From: Cupriavidus neocaledonicus
GTDB lineage: Bacteria > Pseudomonadota > Gammaproteobacteria > Burkholderiales > Burkholderiaceae
Reading direction: 5' to 3'
Length of the DNA: 64,000 nt
Assembly: GCF_000372525.1 (NCBI RefSeq)
Contig: NZ_AQUR01000103.1
Coordinates: forward strand, 62,001 to 126,000
The notes under the pieces were generated by a model, which was given only the letters and a program-made list of their open reading frames with translations, ran no database searches and was not told the DNA's origin. Shown here one piece after another: positions 57,467 through 64,000 of the stretch. The first letter of the stretch is position 1. Every line of letters starts with the position of its first letter. The translations under genes and the position numbers were made by a program.

Positions 57467-58036
57467 TTAGCTGCCGCCCTTGCCGCAGGCTGCGCGGACC
57501 GCGGCGACGATATTGGGGTAAGCGCCGCAGCGGCACAGGTTGCCGCTCATACGCTCGCGGATCTCGTCGTCGCCGAGCGGCAGTGGCGCCGGGCCCAGCG
57601 GGTGCACCGCGCTGGCATGGCCGGCCTGCGCCTCGGCCAGCATGCCTACCGCCGAGCAGATCTGGCCCGGGGTGCAGAAGCCGCACTGCAGCGCGTCGTG
57701 CGTGACGAAGGCCTGCTGCATCGGATGCAGGGTGTCGCCGCTGGCCAGGCCTTCGATGGTGGTGATGTGGCGGCCTTCCTGCATTACCGCAAGCGTGAGG
57801 CAGGCATTGATGCGGCGGCCCTCGACCAGCACCGTGCACGCGCCGCACTGGCCGCGGTCGCAGCCTTTCTTGGCGCCGGTCAGGTGGAGCAGCTCGCGCA
57901 GCGCGTCGAGCAGCGTGCAGCGCGGTTCCAGCTGCAGCGTGCAGGGCTTGCCGTTGACGTGGAGCGTGACTGCGCGGGTGGCCGCGCCTGGCGGGGCGGT
58001 GGTGCTGCAATGGGCCGGAACGTTGTCTTCGGACAT
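57467..58036 (-). CDS. Molybdenum hydroxylase 2Fe-2S subunit (cluster 2)
   Basis: This 189-residue iron-sulfur subunit carries GCDRGQCGACTVLVEG for the plant-type cluster, CGFCTPGQICSAVG, and NLCRCGAYPNI for the second cluster. There is a Pro/Ala-rich insertion (AQAGHASAVHPLGPAPLPLG) between the two parts of the helical domain. That insertion is absent in the cluster 1 paralogue. No Tat signal is visible. It is the first gene of the operon; the upstream region (58037-58331) holds the terminator of tyrB but no evident regulator gene. Confidence 0.92.
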   Translation of the reverse strand: MSEDNVPAHCSTTAPPGAATRAVTLHVNGKPCTLQLEPRCTLLDALRELLHLTGAKKGCDRGQCGACTVLVEGRRINACLTLAVMQEGRHITTIEGLASGDTLHPMQQAFVTHDALQCGFCTPGQICSAVGMLAEAQAGHASAVHPLGPAPLPLGDDEIRERMSGNLCRCGAYPNIVAAVRAACGKGGS

Positions 58037-58284
58037 GGGCGAGCCTTCTGTCGGCGTCCCGGCATGTCGTGAGATCGCGCCGGGAATACCGGACGGCTGC
58101 AAGTTCAGTGCCGGCCAGCGCCCGGCCAGCGCCCGGCCATGGTGCCGCGCGCGGCCCGGCAATGCGGCGCGGCAAGCGTCAAAAACGCCACGCGGTGCGT
58201 GTAGAAATTACGCTGGGCGCTACGTGCAATACCTGCGCCGCCCCGTGCGGCGATACCCGTGACCGCCAACCCGGGACCGCCAAC

Positions 58285-58307
58285 AAAAACGGCGCCCGAA
58301 GGCGCCG
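58285..58307 (-). terminator. Intrinsic terminator of the tyrB-like gene
   Basis: On the minus strand, CGGCGCC-TTCG-GGCGCCG is followed by TTTTT, a textbook UUCG-tetraloop hairpin with a U-tract, 25 bases after the tyrB stop. The remaining 295-base gap to the cluster 2 genes holds only short GC-rich direct repeats (GACCGCCAAC twice at 58261-58284). Confidence 0.9.
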
Positions 58308-58331
58308 CCATGAGGCTGTGCGGGACCGGCT

Positions 58332-59528
58332 TCAGCCCTGCAGCACGCTGCCGATGGCCTTGGCCACGATGCCGACATTGCGCTCGTTCAGCCCGGCCAC
58401 GCACATCCGGCCCGAGCGCAGCAGGTACACGCCGTGCTGCTCGCGCAGGCGCTCGGCCTGGCCGGCGGTCAGGCCGGTGTAGGTGAACATGCCGCGCTGG
58501 GTCAGGTAACGCGACAGCGCCTCGCCGCTGACATGGTCGCGCAGGTGGTGGTGGATGGCCTCGCGCATGCGCGCGATGCGGCCGCACATCTGGGCCAGTT
58601 CCTGTTCCCACAGCTGGCGCAGCTCGGGCGTGGTCAGCACCTTGGAGACCACGCGCGCGCCGTGCGTCGGCGGATTGCTGTAGTTGGCGCGCACCGCGCC
58701 GGTCAGCTGGCCCAGCACGTTCGAGGCCTCGGCCGCGGTGTTGCAGAACACGCTCAGGCCGCCGCAGCGCTCGCCGTACAGCGAGAAATTCTTCGAGAAC
58801 GAGTTGGCCACCAGGCAGGGCACGTCCTGCGCCACCAGTTCGCGGATGGCGAAGGCGTCGTCTTCCAGGCCGGCGCCGAAGCCCTGGTAGGCCATATCGA
58901 CGAACGGCAGCAGCTGGTTGGCCTTGAGCAGCGCGATCAGCTGGCGCCACTGGTCCTGGTTCAGGTCGACGCCGGTCGGGTTGTGGCAGCAGGCGTGCAG
59001 CAGCACGATGCTGCCGGCCCGGATGACGCGCAGCGCGTCCATCATGGCGTCGAACTTCAGGCCGCCGGTGGCGTCGTCATAGTACGGGTAGGTATTGACG
59101 GTGAAGCCGGCGCGCTCGAACACCACGCGATGGTTTTCCCAGCTGGGGTCGCTGATCCACACCTGCGCCTGCGGATAGTAGCGCTTGAGGAAATCGGCGC
59201 CCACCCGCAGCGCGCCCGAGCCGCCCAGCGTCTGCAGCGTGGCGATGCGGCCGGCGGCGCGCGCCGGCGAGTCCTCGCCGAACACCAGCGCCTGCACGGC
59301 GTTGCGGTAGGCCGCCAGACCCGACATCGGCAGGTAGGGGCGCGGACCCATGTCGGCCAGCAGCGCGGCCTCGGCCTGCGCCACCGCCTGCATCACCGGC
59401 AGGCGGCCGTCGTCGTCAAAGTAGATGCCGATGCTGAGGTTGACCTTGTCGGTGCGCGGGTCGCGCTGGAAGTCCTCGTTGAGCGAGAGGATCGGATCGC
59501 CGGGAAAGGCCTCGATGTGTGCGAACAT
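58332..59528 (-). CDS. tyrB: Aromatic amino acid / aspartate aminotransferase
   Basis: This 398-residue class I PLP aminotransferase has the SVQALVFGEDSPA-like N-terminus, TLQTLGGSGALRVGADFLKR, HACCHNPTGVDL, and the PLP-binding Lys in VANSFSKNFSLYGERCGGLSVF. Substrate-binding Arg is in GMFTYTGLTAGQAERLREQHGVYLL. It belongs to the AspC/TyrB group. Location with aroP and hppD supports aromatic amino acid transamination to 4-hydroxyphenylpyruvate. It has its own hairpin terminator, and its start lies 115 bases from the aroP stop. Confidence 0.9.
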   Translation of the reverse strand: MFAHIEAFPGDPILSLNEDFQRDPRTDKVNLSIGIYFDDDGRLPVMQAVAQAEAALLADMGPRPYLPMSGLAAYRNAVQALVFGEDSPARAAGRIATLQTLGGSGALRVGADFLKRYYPQAQVWISDPSWENHRVVFERAGFTVNTYPYYDDATGGLKFDAMMDALRVIRAGSIVLLHACCHNPTGVDLNQDQWRQLIALLKANQLLPFVDMAYQGFGAGLEDDAFAIRELVAQDVPCLVANSFSKNFSLYGERCGGLSVFCNTAAEASNVLGQLTGAVRANYSNPPTHGARVVSKVLTTPELRQLWEQELAQMCGRIARMREAIHHHLRDHVSGEALSRYLTQRGMFTYTGLTAGQAERLREQHGVYLLRSGRMCVAGLNERNVGIVAKAIGSVLQG

Positions 59529-59643
59529 GGGATGCGATGGAGTTGGGTCGGGGGCGGCTGCCGCGGCGCGAGACGCCGCGCAGCACTGGGATTTTAACCG
59601 GCGGCGCCCGCAGCCTGCAGGCGCCAGCCTGACTGGGGGCCGC

Positions 59644-61038
59644 TCAGCGCAGTTGCTGCGCTGCCACGCCGGCTTGCAGCGCGGCGCCGGCCTTCTTCTG
59701 ACGCACCAGGTAGCTGACGCCGAGCACCACCAGCCACACCGGGATCAGGTACACCGAGATGCGCAGGCCTTCGGTCAGGTACATCACCACCAGGATGCCG
59801 CCCAGGAACACCAGGCACAGGTAGTTGGTGAGCGGATAGCCCCAGCTCTGGAACGCCGTGGCCTGGCCGGCCTTGCGCTTGTCGGCGCGGAACTTCAGGT
59901 GGATCAGGCTGATCATGGCCCAGTTGATGATCAGCGCCGACACCACCAGCCCCATCAGCAGCTCGAAGGCCTTGCCCGGCATGAAGTAGTTGATCACCAC
60001 GCAGGCCGCGGTGGCCACCGCCGAGAACGCCAGCGCCGTCAGCGGGATGCCGCGCTGGTTGACCTTGAGCAGCGCCTTGGGTGCATTGCCCTGCTGCGCC
60101 AGGCCGTACAGCATGCGGCTGTTGCAGTACACGCCGCTGTTGTAGACCGACAGCGCCGCGGTCAGCACCACCACGTTCAGCACGTTGGCCACCCAGTTGC
60201 TGTTGAGCGCGTGGAAGATCAGCACGAACGGGCTGCCGCCGGTGACCACGTTCTCCCACGGGTACAGCGACAGCAGCACCGCCAGCGCGCCCACGTAGAA
60301 AATCAGGATGCGGTAGATCACCTGGTTGGTGGCCTTGGGGATGGTCTTTTCCGGCGAATCCGCCTCGGCCGCGGTGATGCCCACCAGTTCCAGGCCGCCG
60401 AACGAGAACATGATCACCGCCATCGCCATCACCAGGCCGCCCATGCCGTTGGGGAAGAAGCCGCCGTGCTGCCACAGGTTGGCCACGCTGGCCTGCGGGC
60501 CGGCATGGCCGGACAGCAGCAGGTAGCCGCCGAAGCCAATCATGCCGATGATCGCCGCGACCTTGATGATCGAGAACCAGAATTCCATCTCGCCGAAGGA
60601 CTTCACGCTCGCCAGGTTGATCGCGTTGATGATGACGAAGAACGCCAGCGCCGAGACCCAGGTGGGAATCTCCGGCCACCAGTACTGCACGTAGATGCCG
60701 ACGGCGGAGAGTTCCGCCATGCTCACCAGGATGTACAGCACCCAGTAGTTCCACCCCGACAGGAAGCCGGCGAAATGGCCGCAGTACTTGTCGGCAAAAT
60801 AGCTGAACGAGCCGGCGACGGGCTCGTCCACCACCATCTCGCCGAGCTGGCGCATGATGAAGAAGGCCACGATGCCGGCGATCGCATAGCCCAGCAGGAC
60901 CGAAGGCCCCGCCATCTTGATGGTCTGGGCGATGCCCAGGAAAAGTCCGGTGCCGATGGCGCCACCGAGGGCGATCAGCTGGATGTGCCGGTTCTTCAGC
61001 CCGCGCTTGAGCGAGCCGTCATTGTTGCTGGAATGCAT
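59644..61038 (-). CDS. aroP: Aromatic amino acid permease (AroP-like)
   Basis: This 464-residue APC-superfamily permease has 12 predicted helices. The N-terminal GLKNRHIQLIALGGAIGTGLFLG is the conserved first helix. Later parts are YILVSMAELSAVGIYVQYWWPEIPTWVSAL, FGEMEFWFSIIKV, and SFGGLELVGITAAEADSPEKTIPKATNQVIYRILIFYVGALAVLLSLYPW. They follow AroP of E. coli almost residue by residue from memory. It imports Phe, Tyr and Trp with protons. It lies between the aminotransferase and HPPD genes on the same strand, 115 and 183 bases from each. That leaves room for separate promoters. Confidence 0.9.
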   Translation of the reverse strand: MHSSNNDGSLKRGLKNRHIQLIALGGAIGTGLFLGIAQTIKMAGPSVLLGYAIAGIVAFFIMRQLGEMVVDEPVAGSFSYFADKYCGHFAGFLSGWNYWVLYILVSMAELSAVGIYVQYWWPEIPTWVSALAFFVIINAINLASVKSFGEMEFWFSIIKVAAIIGMIGFGGYLLLSGHAGPQASVANLWQHGGFFPNGMGGLVMAMAVIMFSFGGLELVGITAAEADSPEKTIPKATNQVIYRILIFYVGALAVLLSLYPWENVVTGGSPFVLIFHALNSNWVANVLNVVVLTAALSVYNSGVYCNSRMLYGLAQQGNAPKALLKVNQRGIPLTALAFSAVATAACVVINYFMPGKAFELLMGLVVSALIINWAMISLIHLKFRADKRKAGQATAFQSWGYPLTNYLCLVFLGGILVVMYLTEGLRISVYLIPVWLVVLGVSYLVRQKKAGAALQAGVAAQQLR

Positions 61039-61221
61039 GCAGTGTTTCCTCTACCCATTCTCATGGAATGCGGGCCCGCGTCTCTGGCTGTTGTCTGAGT
61101 CGGACGCTTGGGCCTTGGGGGTCGTCGCCGCGCGCGCGGCAGGGTGTCTGCCGCCCGGGGCGTGCGCGTTGCCGGACCGGCGCGCCGTCGAAGGCGGCCG
61201 GTCAGGCGGGGCCGATGCCGG

Positions 61222-62301
61222 TCAGGCCTCGACCTTGAGCGTGCCGCGTTCGATCTGGTCGCGCTCCAGCGACTCGAACAGTGCCTTGAAGTTGCCTTCG
61301 CCGAAGCCTTCGTCGCCCTGGCGCTGGATGAACTCGAAGAACACCGGGCCGAGCGCGGTCTTGGAGAAGATCTGCAGCAGCAGACGGGGCTTGCCGCCTT
61401 CGGTGGTGCCGTCCAGCAGGATGCCGCGCGACTTCAGTTGCTCGACCGGCTGGCCGTGGCCGGGCAGGCGGGTGTCGAGCGCCTCGTAGTAGTAGTCGTT
61501 CGGCGCGGTCATCAGCGGCACGCCGGCCAGTTGCAGGCGGTCGATGACTTCGATCAGGTTGTCGGTCAGGAAGGCGATGTGCTGGATGCCCTCGCCGTTG
61601 AAGGCCATCAGGAACTCTTCGATCTGCCCGGCGCCCTTGGACGATTCCTCGTTCAGCGGAATGCGGATTTTACCATCCGGCGCGGTCATGGCCTTGGAGG
61701 CCAGTCCGGTGTACTCGCCCTGGATGTCGAAGTAGCGGATTTCGCGGAAGTTGAACAGCTTTTCGTAGAAATTGGCCCAATATGCCATGCGGCCACGGTA
61801 GACGTTGTGGGTCAGGTGGTCGATCAGCTTGAGGCCGTGGCCGACCGGGTGGCGGTCGACGCCCTCGATGAACTCGAAGTCGATGTCATAGATCGACTTG
61901 CCTTCCTCGAAGCGGTCGATCAGGTACAGCGGCGCGCCGCCGATGCCCTTGATCGCCGGCAGGCGCAGCTCCATCGGGCCGGTCGGGATCTCGACCGGCT
62001 GCGCGCCCAGCGCCAGCGCGCGGGCATAGGCCTTGTGCGAATCCTTGACGCGGAAAGCCATGCCGCAGGCGCTCGGACCGTGCTCGGCGGCAAAGTAGGC
62101 GGCGTGGCTGTGCGGCTCGCGGTTGACGATGAAGTTGACCTCGCCCTGGCGGTACAGCACGACGTCCTTGGAACGGTGCTTTGCCACCAGCGTGAAGCCC
62201 ATCTGCTCGAACAGCGGCTCAAGCAGGTTGGGGGTGGGCGAGGCGAATTCCACGAATTCGAAGCCCATTAGCTGCATCGGATTGTCAAACAGGTCGGCCA
62301 T
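61222..62301 (-). CDS. hppD: 4-Hydroxyphenylpyruvate dioxygenase
   Basis: The protein has 359 residues and is HPPD, which converts 4-hydroxyphenylpyruvate to homogentisate with O2 and Fe(II). Two VOC-like domains are visible. The N-terminal half starts FDNPMQLMGFEFVEFASPTPNLLEPLFEQMGF. The Fe ligands are in the C-terminal half: His in DHLTHNVYRGRM, His in EGIQHIAFLTD and Glu in GPVFFEFIQRQGDEGFGEGNFKALFESLE. It faces the Lrp-type regulator gene divergently across 236 bases. Homogentisate dioxygenase and the downstream hydrolase genes are not in the window. Confidence 0.95.
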   Translation of the reverse strand: MADLFDNPMQLMGFEFVEFASPTPNLLEPLFEQMGFTLVAKHRSKDVVLYRQGEVNFIVNREPHSHAAYFAAEHGPSACGMAFRVKDSHKAYARALALGAQPVEIPTGPMELRLPAIKGIGGAPLYLIDRFEEGKSIYDIDFEFIEGVDRHPVGHGLKLIDHLTHNVYRGRMAYWANFYEKLFNFREIRYFDIQGEYTGLASKAMTAPDGKIRIPLNEESSKGAGQIEEFLMAFNGEGIQHIAFLTDNLIEVIDRLQLAGVPLMTAPNDYYYEALDTRLPGHGQPVEQLKSRGILLDGTTEGGKPRLLLQIFSKTALGPVFFEFIQRQGDEGFGEGNFKALFESLERDQIERGTLKVEA

Positions 62302-62537
62302 GGCTTTCTCGGTAAGAACGTAGGGGCGGGAAATAATATTGTGGCTTCAGCACTGCTTGCGCAGTCGCGCCGGGGCCAGCCGGCTCGGCACCGGGCCCGT
62401 AACGGCACGGGTTTGCGGTGCGCTTGCTTGGGATGCAGTGTATATTCGGGGCGGCAAAATTGGATTTCGTAAAAGAGGCAGGGAAACCCTAGATTATGAA
62501 ATTTGATTGCTTGAATTCTTGAGATGAGGAAACCGAA

Positions 62538-63011
62538 GTGCAATCAATCGAGCTGGACCGCACCGATCGCCGCTTGCTCGGGGTGCTGCAGGAGCACGGG
62601 CGGGCATCCAACCTGGAGCTGGCCGAGGCCATCGCGCTGTCGCCGGCGCAGACTTTGCGGCGCCACCGTCGGCTGGAAGAAGCCGGGCTGGTCAAGCGCT
62701 ACGAGGCGCGGCTGGACGCCGCGGCGCTGGGCTTCGGCGTGGTGGCCTTTATCCACGTGACCATGGAGCGCGGCCATATCCGCGACCTGTCCAACTTCAA
62801 GCGCCTGGTCGCGGAACTGGCGCAGATCCAGGAGTGCTTCTCGGTGACGGGCGATATCGACTACGTGCTGAAGGTGGTGGCGCGCGACCTGAAATCGCTG
62901 TCCGACTTCCTGCTCGATACGCTGATGCGCATTCCCGGCGTCAGCGGCGTGAAGTCGAGCGTGTGCCTGGACGAGATCAAGTGCACCAGCGCGGTGCCGA
63001 TGGAGCCCTGA
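62538..63011 (+). CDS. Lrp/AsnC-family transcriptional regulator
   Basis: This 157-residue regulator starts at GTG 62538 with an AGGA site at 62526-62530. The helix-turn-helix is in LDRTDRRLLGVLQEHGRASNLELAEAIALSPAQTLRRHRRLEEAGLV. The RAM domain (GVVAFIHVTMERGHIRDLSNFKRLVAELAQIQECFSVTGDIDYVLKVVARDLKSLSDFLLDTLMRIPGVSGVKSSVCLDEIK) binds amino acids and forms the octamer. It is divergent from hppD and likely activates or represses the tyrosine-catabolic genes. This agrees with known Lrp control of hppD in related bacteria, but binding sites could not be read. Confidence 0.88.
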   Translation: MQSIELDRTDRRLLGVLQEHGRASNLELAEAIALSPAQTLRRHRRLEEAGLVKRYEARLDAAALGFGVVAFIHVTMERGHIRDLSNFKRLVAELAQIQECFSVTGDIDYVLKVVARDLKSLSDFLLDTLMRIPGVSGVKSSVCLDEIKCTSAVPMEP

Positions 63012-63021
63012 AGCGGACCGG

Positions 63022-64000
63022 TCAGTCCTCGGGCAGATCGATGCGGTCGCACTGCACGTTCATCGCACGGCAGACCGCACACCACGATGCCCGCGCGCCG
63101 GGGGCGGCCTCGCCGTGGCAACTGTCGCCGCCCCCCGTGCCGGCGGGCAGCGCCAGGTCTTGTGCCTGAGCGGGACCGGGACCGGCTGGTTCCGGCTGCG
63201 GCGACCCGGACGGCGGCGGAGGCCGGCCGCCGCACGCCTGCGACACGGCGGCATCGAGGGCCTGCAGGCCCACCGGCTTGACCACCACGGCGTTCATGCC
63301 CGCGGCCAGGGCCGCGGCGTGGTCGCTGGCCACGGCACTGGGGGTGCAGCCGATGATGGGCACGCGGCGGTGCGCGTCGGCGCGGGCCCGCACCGCGCGC
63401 GTGAAGGCGAGGCCGTCCATCATCGGCATGGCGCAGTCGCAAACGATCACGTCGAACGTGCCGCGGTCCAGCGCGGCCAGGGCTTCGCGGCCATCGCATG
63501 CCGTGCTCACGCGGTGGCCCAGGTGTTCCAGCTGGCGCTGCAGCAGCAGCCGGTTGGGGGCGTGGTCATCGACTACCAGGATACTGGCGTCGCGCCGCGG
63601 GCAAGCGGCCAGGGGTGACGGCGGTGCCGGTTCGGCCGGTTCGGCCGGATCGGTTGGCCGCGGCGCGCTGGCGACCCGCAGCGGCAGCGACACCAGCACG
63701 CGCGTGCCCCGGCCCGGCTGGCTGGTCAGCGTGATGCGCCCGCCCATGGCCGTGGCCAGGCGCCGGCAGATTGCCAGTCCCAGCCCGGTGCCGCCGGCGT
63801 GGCTGCGCGCACAGCCGTGCGCCTGCTCGAACGGCTGGAACAGCCGGGGCTGGGCCTCGAAGGGAATACCGACGCCGGTATCGGAGACGGTCAGCATGAC
63901 GTGCTGGACGCCGTCGCAGGGCGCCTGCGCGTCCAGGCGGACATGGACCGTGCCGCTGTCGGTAAAGCGCACCGCATTGGACACCAGGTTGGCCAGGATC
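63022..64000 (-). CDS. Hybrid sensor histidine kinase/response regulator, N-terminus beyond the window
   Basis: Only the C-terminal part is present; the gene continues past the right edge. It includes the N box ILANLVSNAVRF, then the HATPase G boxes VSDTGVGIPFE and GGTGLGLAICRRL. A Pro-rich linker follows, and a receiver domain (ILVVDDHAPNRLLLQRQLEHLGH, CDCAMPMMDGLAF, VKPVGLQ). The last ~60 residues have no HPt-like domain and contain the cysteine-containing SWCAVCRAMNVQCD. The signal and partner are unknown. The receiver is complete, with Asp-Asp, phospho-acceptor Asp and Lys in place. Confidence 0.86.
   Translation of the reverse strand, partial: ILANLVSNAVRFTDSGTVHVRLDAQAPCDGVQHVMLTVSDTGVGIPFEAQPRLFQPFEQAHGCARSHAGGTGLGLAICRRLATAMGGRITLTSQPGRGTRVLVSLPLRVASAPRPTDPAEPAEPAPPSPLAACPRRDASILVVDDHAPNRLLLQRQLEHLGHRVSTACDGREALAALDRGTFDVIVCDCAMPMMDGLAFTRAVRARADAHRRVPIIGCTPSAVASDHAAALAAGMNAVVVKPVGLQALDAAVSQACGGRPPPPSGSPQPEPAGPGPAQAQDLALPAGTGGGDSCHGEAAPGARASWCAVCRAMNVQCDRIDLPED

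Noticed and set aside
58261..58284. Two copies of GACCGCCAAC as a possible regulator repeat or CRISPR-like element
   Set aside because: Only two copies, ten bases each, in GC-rich spacer next to a terminator. No spacers or further copies; chance duplication is enough.
1..64000. tRNA, rRNA, insertion sequences, phage genes, CRISPR arrays
   Set aside because: No cloverleaf-like segments, rRNA stretches, transposase motifs, integrases or regularly spaced repeats were seen on either strand.

Overview
The window is high-GC, gene-dense bacterial DNA with no rRNA, tRNA, insertion sequence or CRISPR array that I could find. It looks like a Burkholderiaceae betaproteobacterium of the Cupriavidus/Ralstonia type. 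The reasons are several Bug (TctC-like) receptors, many LysR/AraC regulator-plus-catabolic-operon units, an imuA-imuB-dnaE2 cassette, a fused indolepyruvate oxidoreductase, and paired CO-dehydrogenase-like molybdoenzyme clusters. The density of catabolic modules suggests a secondary chromosome, but that is inference. The genus is my reading of gene content, not a database result.

Layout. 0-4 kb: a sulfolactate dehydrogenase pair (slcC-like, cut by the window edge, and comC-like), a Bug receptor and a GntR/UTRA regulator. 4-9 kb: Ohr peroxidase, an NmrA-like protein, a GlxA-type regulator and two LysR regulators. 9-12.7 kb: a fused indolepyruvate ferredoxin oxidoreductase divergent from its LysR. 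13-14.5 kb: two small exported proteins of unknown function. 14.6-18.4 kb: LysR, class II aldolase, MHS transporter and HCCA-isomerase-like protein. 18.4-21.3 kb (minus): quinone-reductase-like enzyme, SDR and two ferredoxin-fold (Dabb/NIPSNAP-like) proteins, divergent from an AraC regulator. The regulator is followed by a three-subunit molybdenum hydroxylase (22.6-26.6 kb).

26.6-35.4 kb: an EamA exporter, a hipBA toxin-antitoxin pair with two identical-arm operators, and an SOS-box-controlled imuA-imuB-dnaE2 mutagenesis operon. 35.6-39 kb: an exported SurE-like protein plus lipoprotein, a FlxA-like coiled-coil protein, and an AraC/VOC pair. 39-45.2 kb: a tartrate-utilization (ttu) locus with ttuA, ttuC, ttuD, ttuE and a Bug receptor, and a perfect palindrome in the ttuA/ttuC promoter region. 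45.5-49.5 kb: an apparently oxygen-responsive stress cluster of universal stress proteins, alcohol dehydrogenase and a phosphoribosyltransferase/hydrolase fusion, with an FNR/ANR-like box.

49.6-54.2 kb: a VOC protein, an isochorismatase-like hydrolase, a Fur-box-preceded TonB receptor broken by a frameshift, a Bug receptor remnant and a MipA/OmpV protein. 54.3-58 kb: a second molybdenum hydroxylase cluster. 58.3-63 kb: an aromatic amino acid module (tyrB-like, aroP-like, hppD, Lrp-type regulator). The right edge cuts a hybrid sensor kinase.

I found no clear-cut new defence or mobile system. The best candidates for undescribed biology are the Dabb/NIPSNAP/SDR/quinone-reductase operon with its neighbouring molybdoenzyme, the aldolase/MHS/HCCA-isomerase operon, the exported SurE-lipoprotein pair, and the two orphan exported proteins near 13-14 kb.
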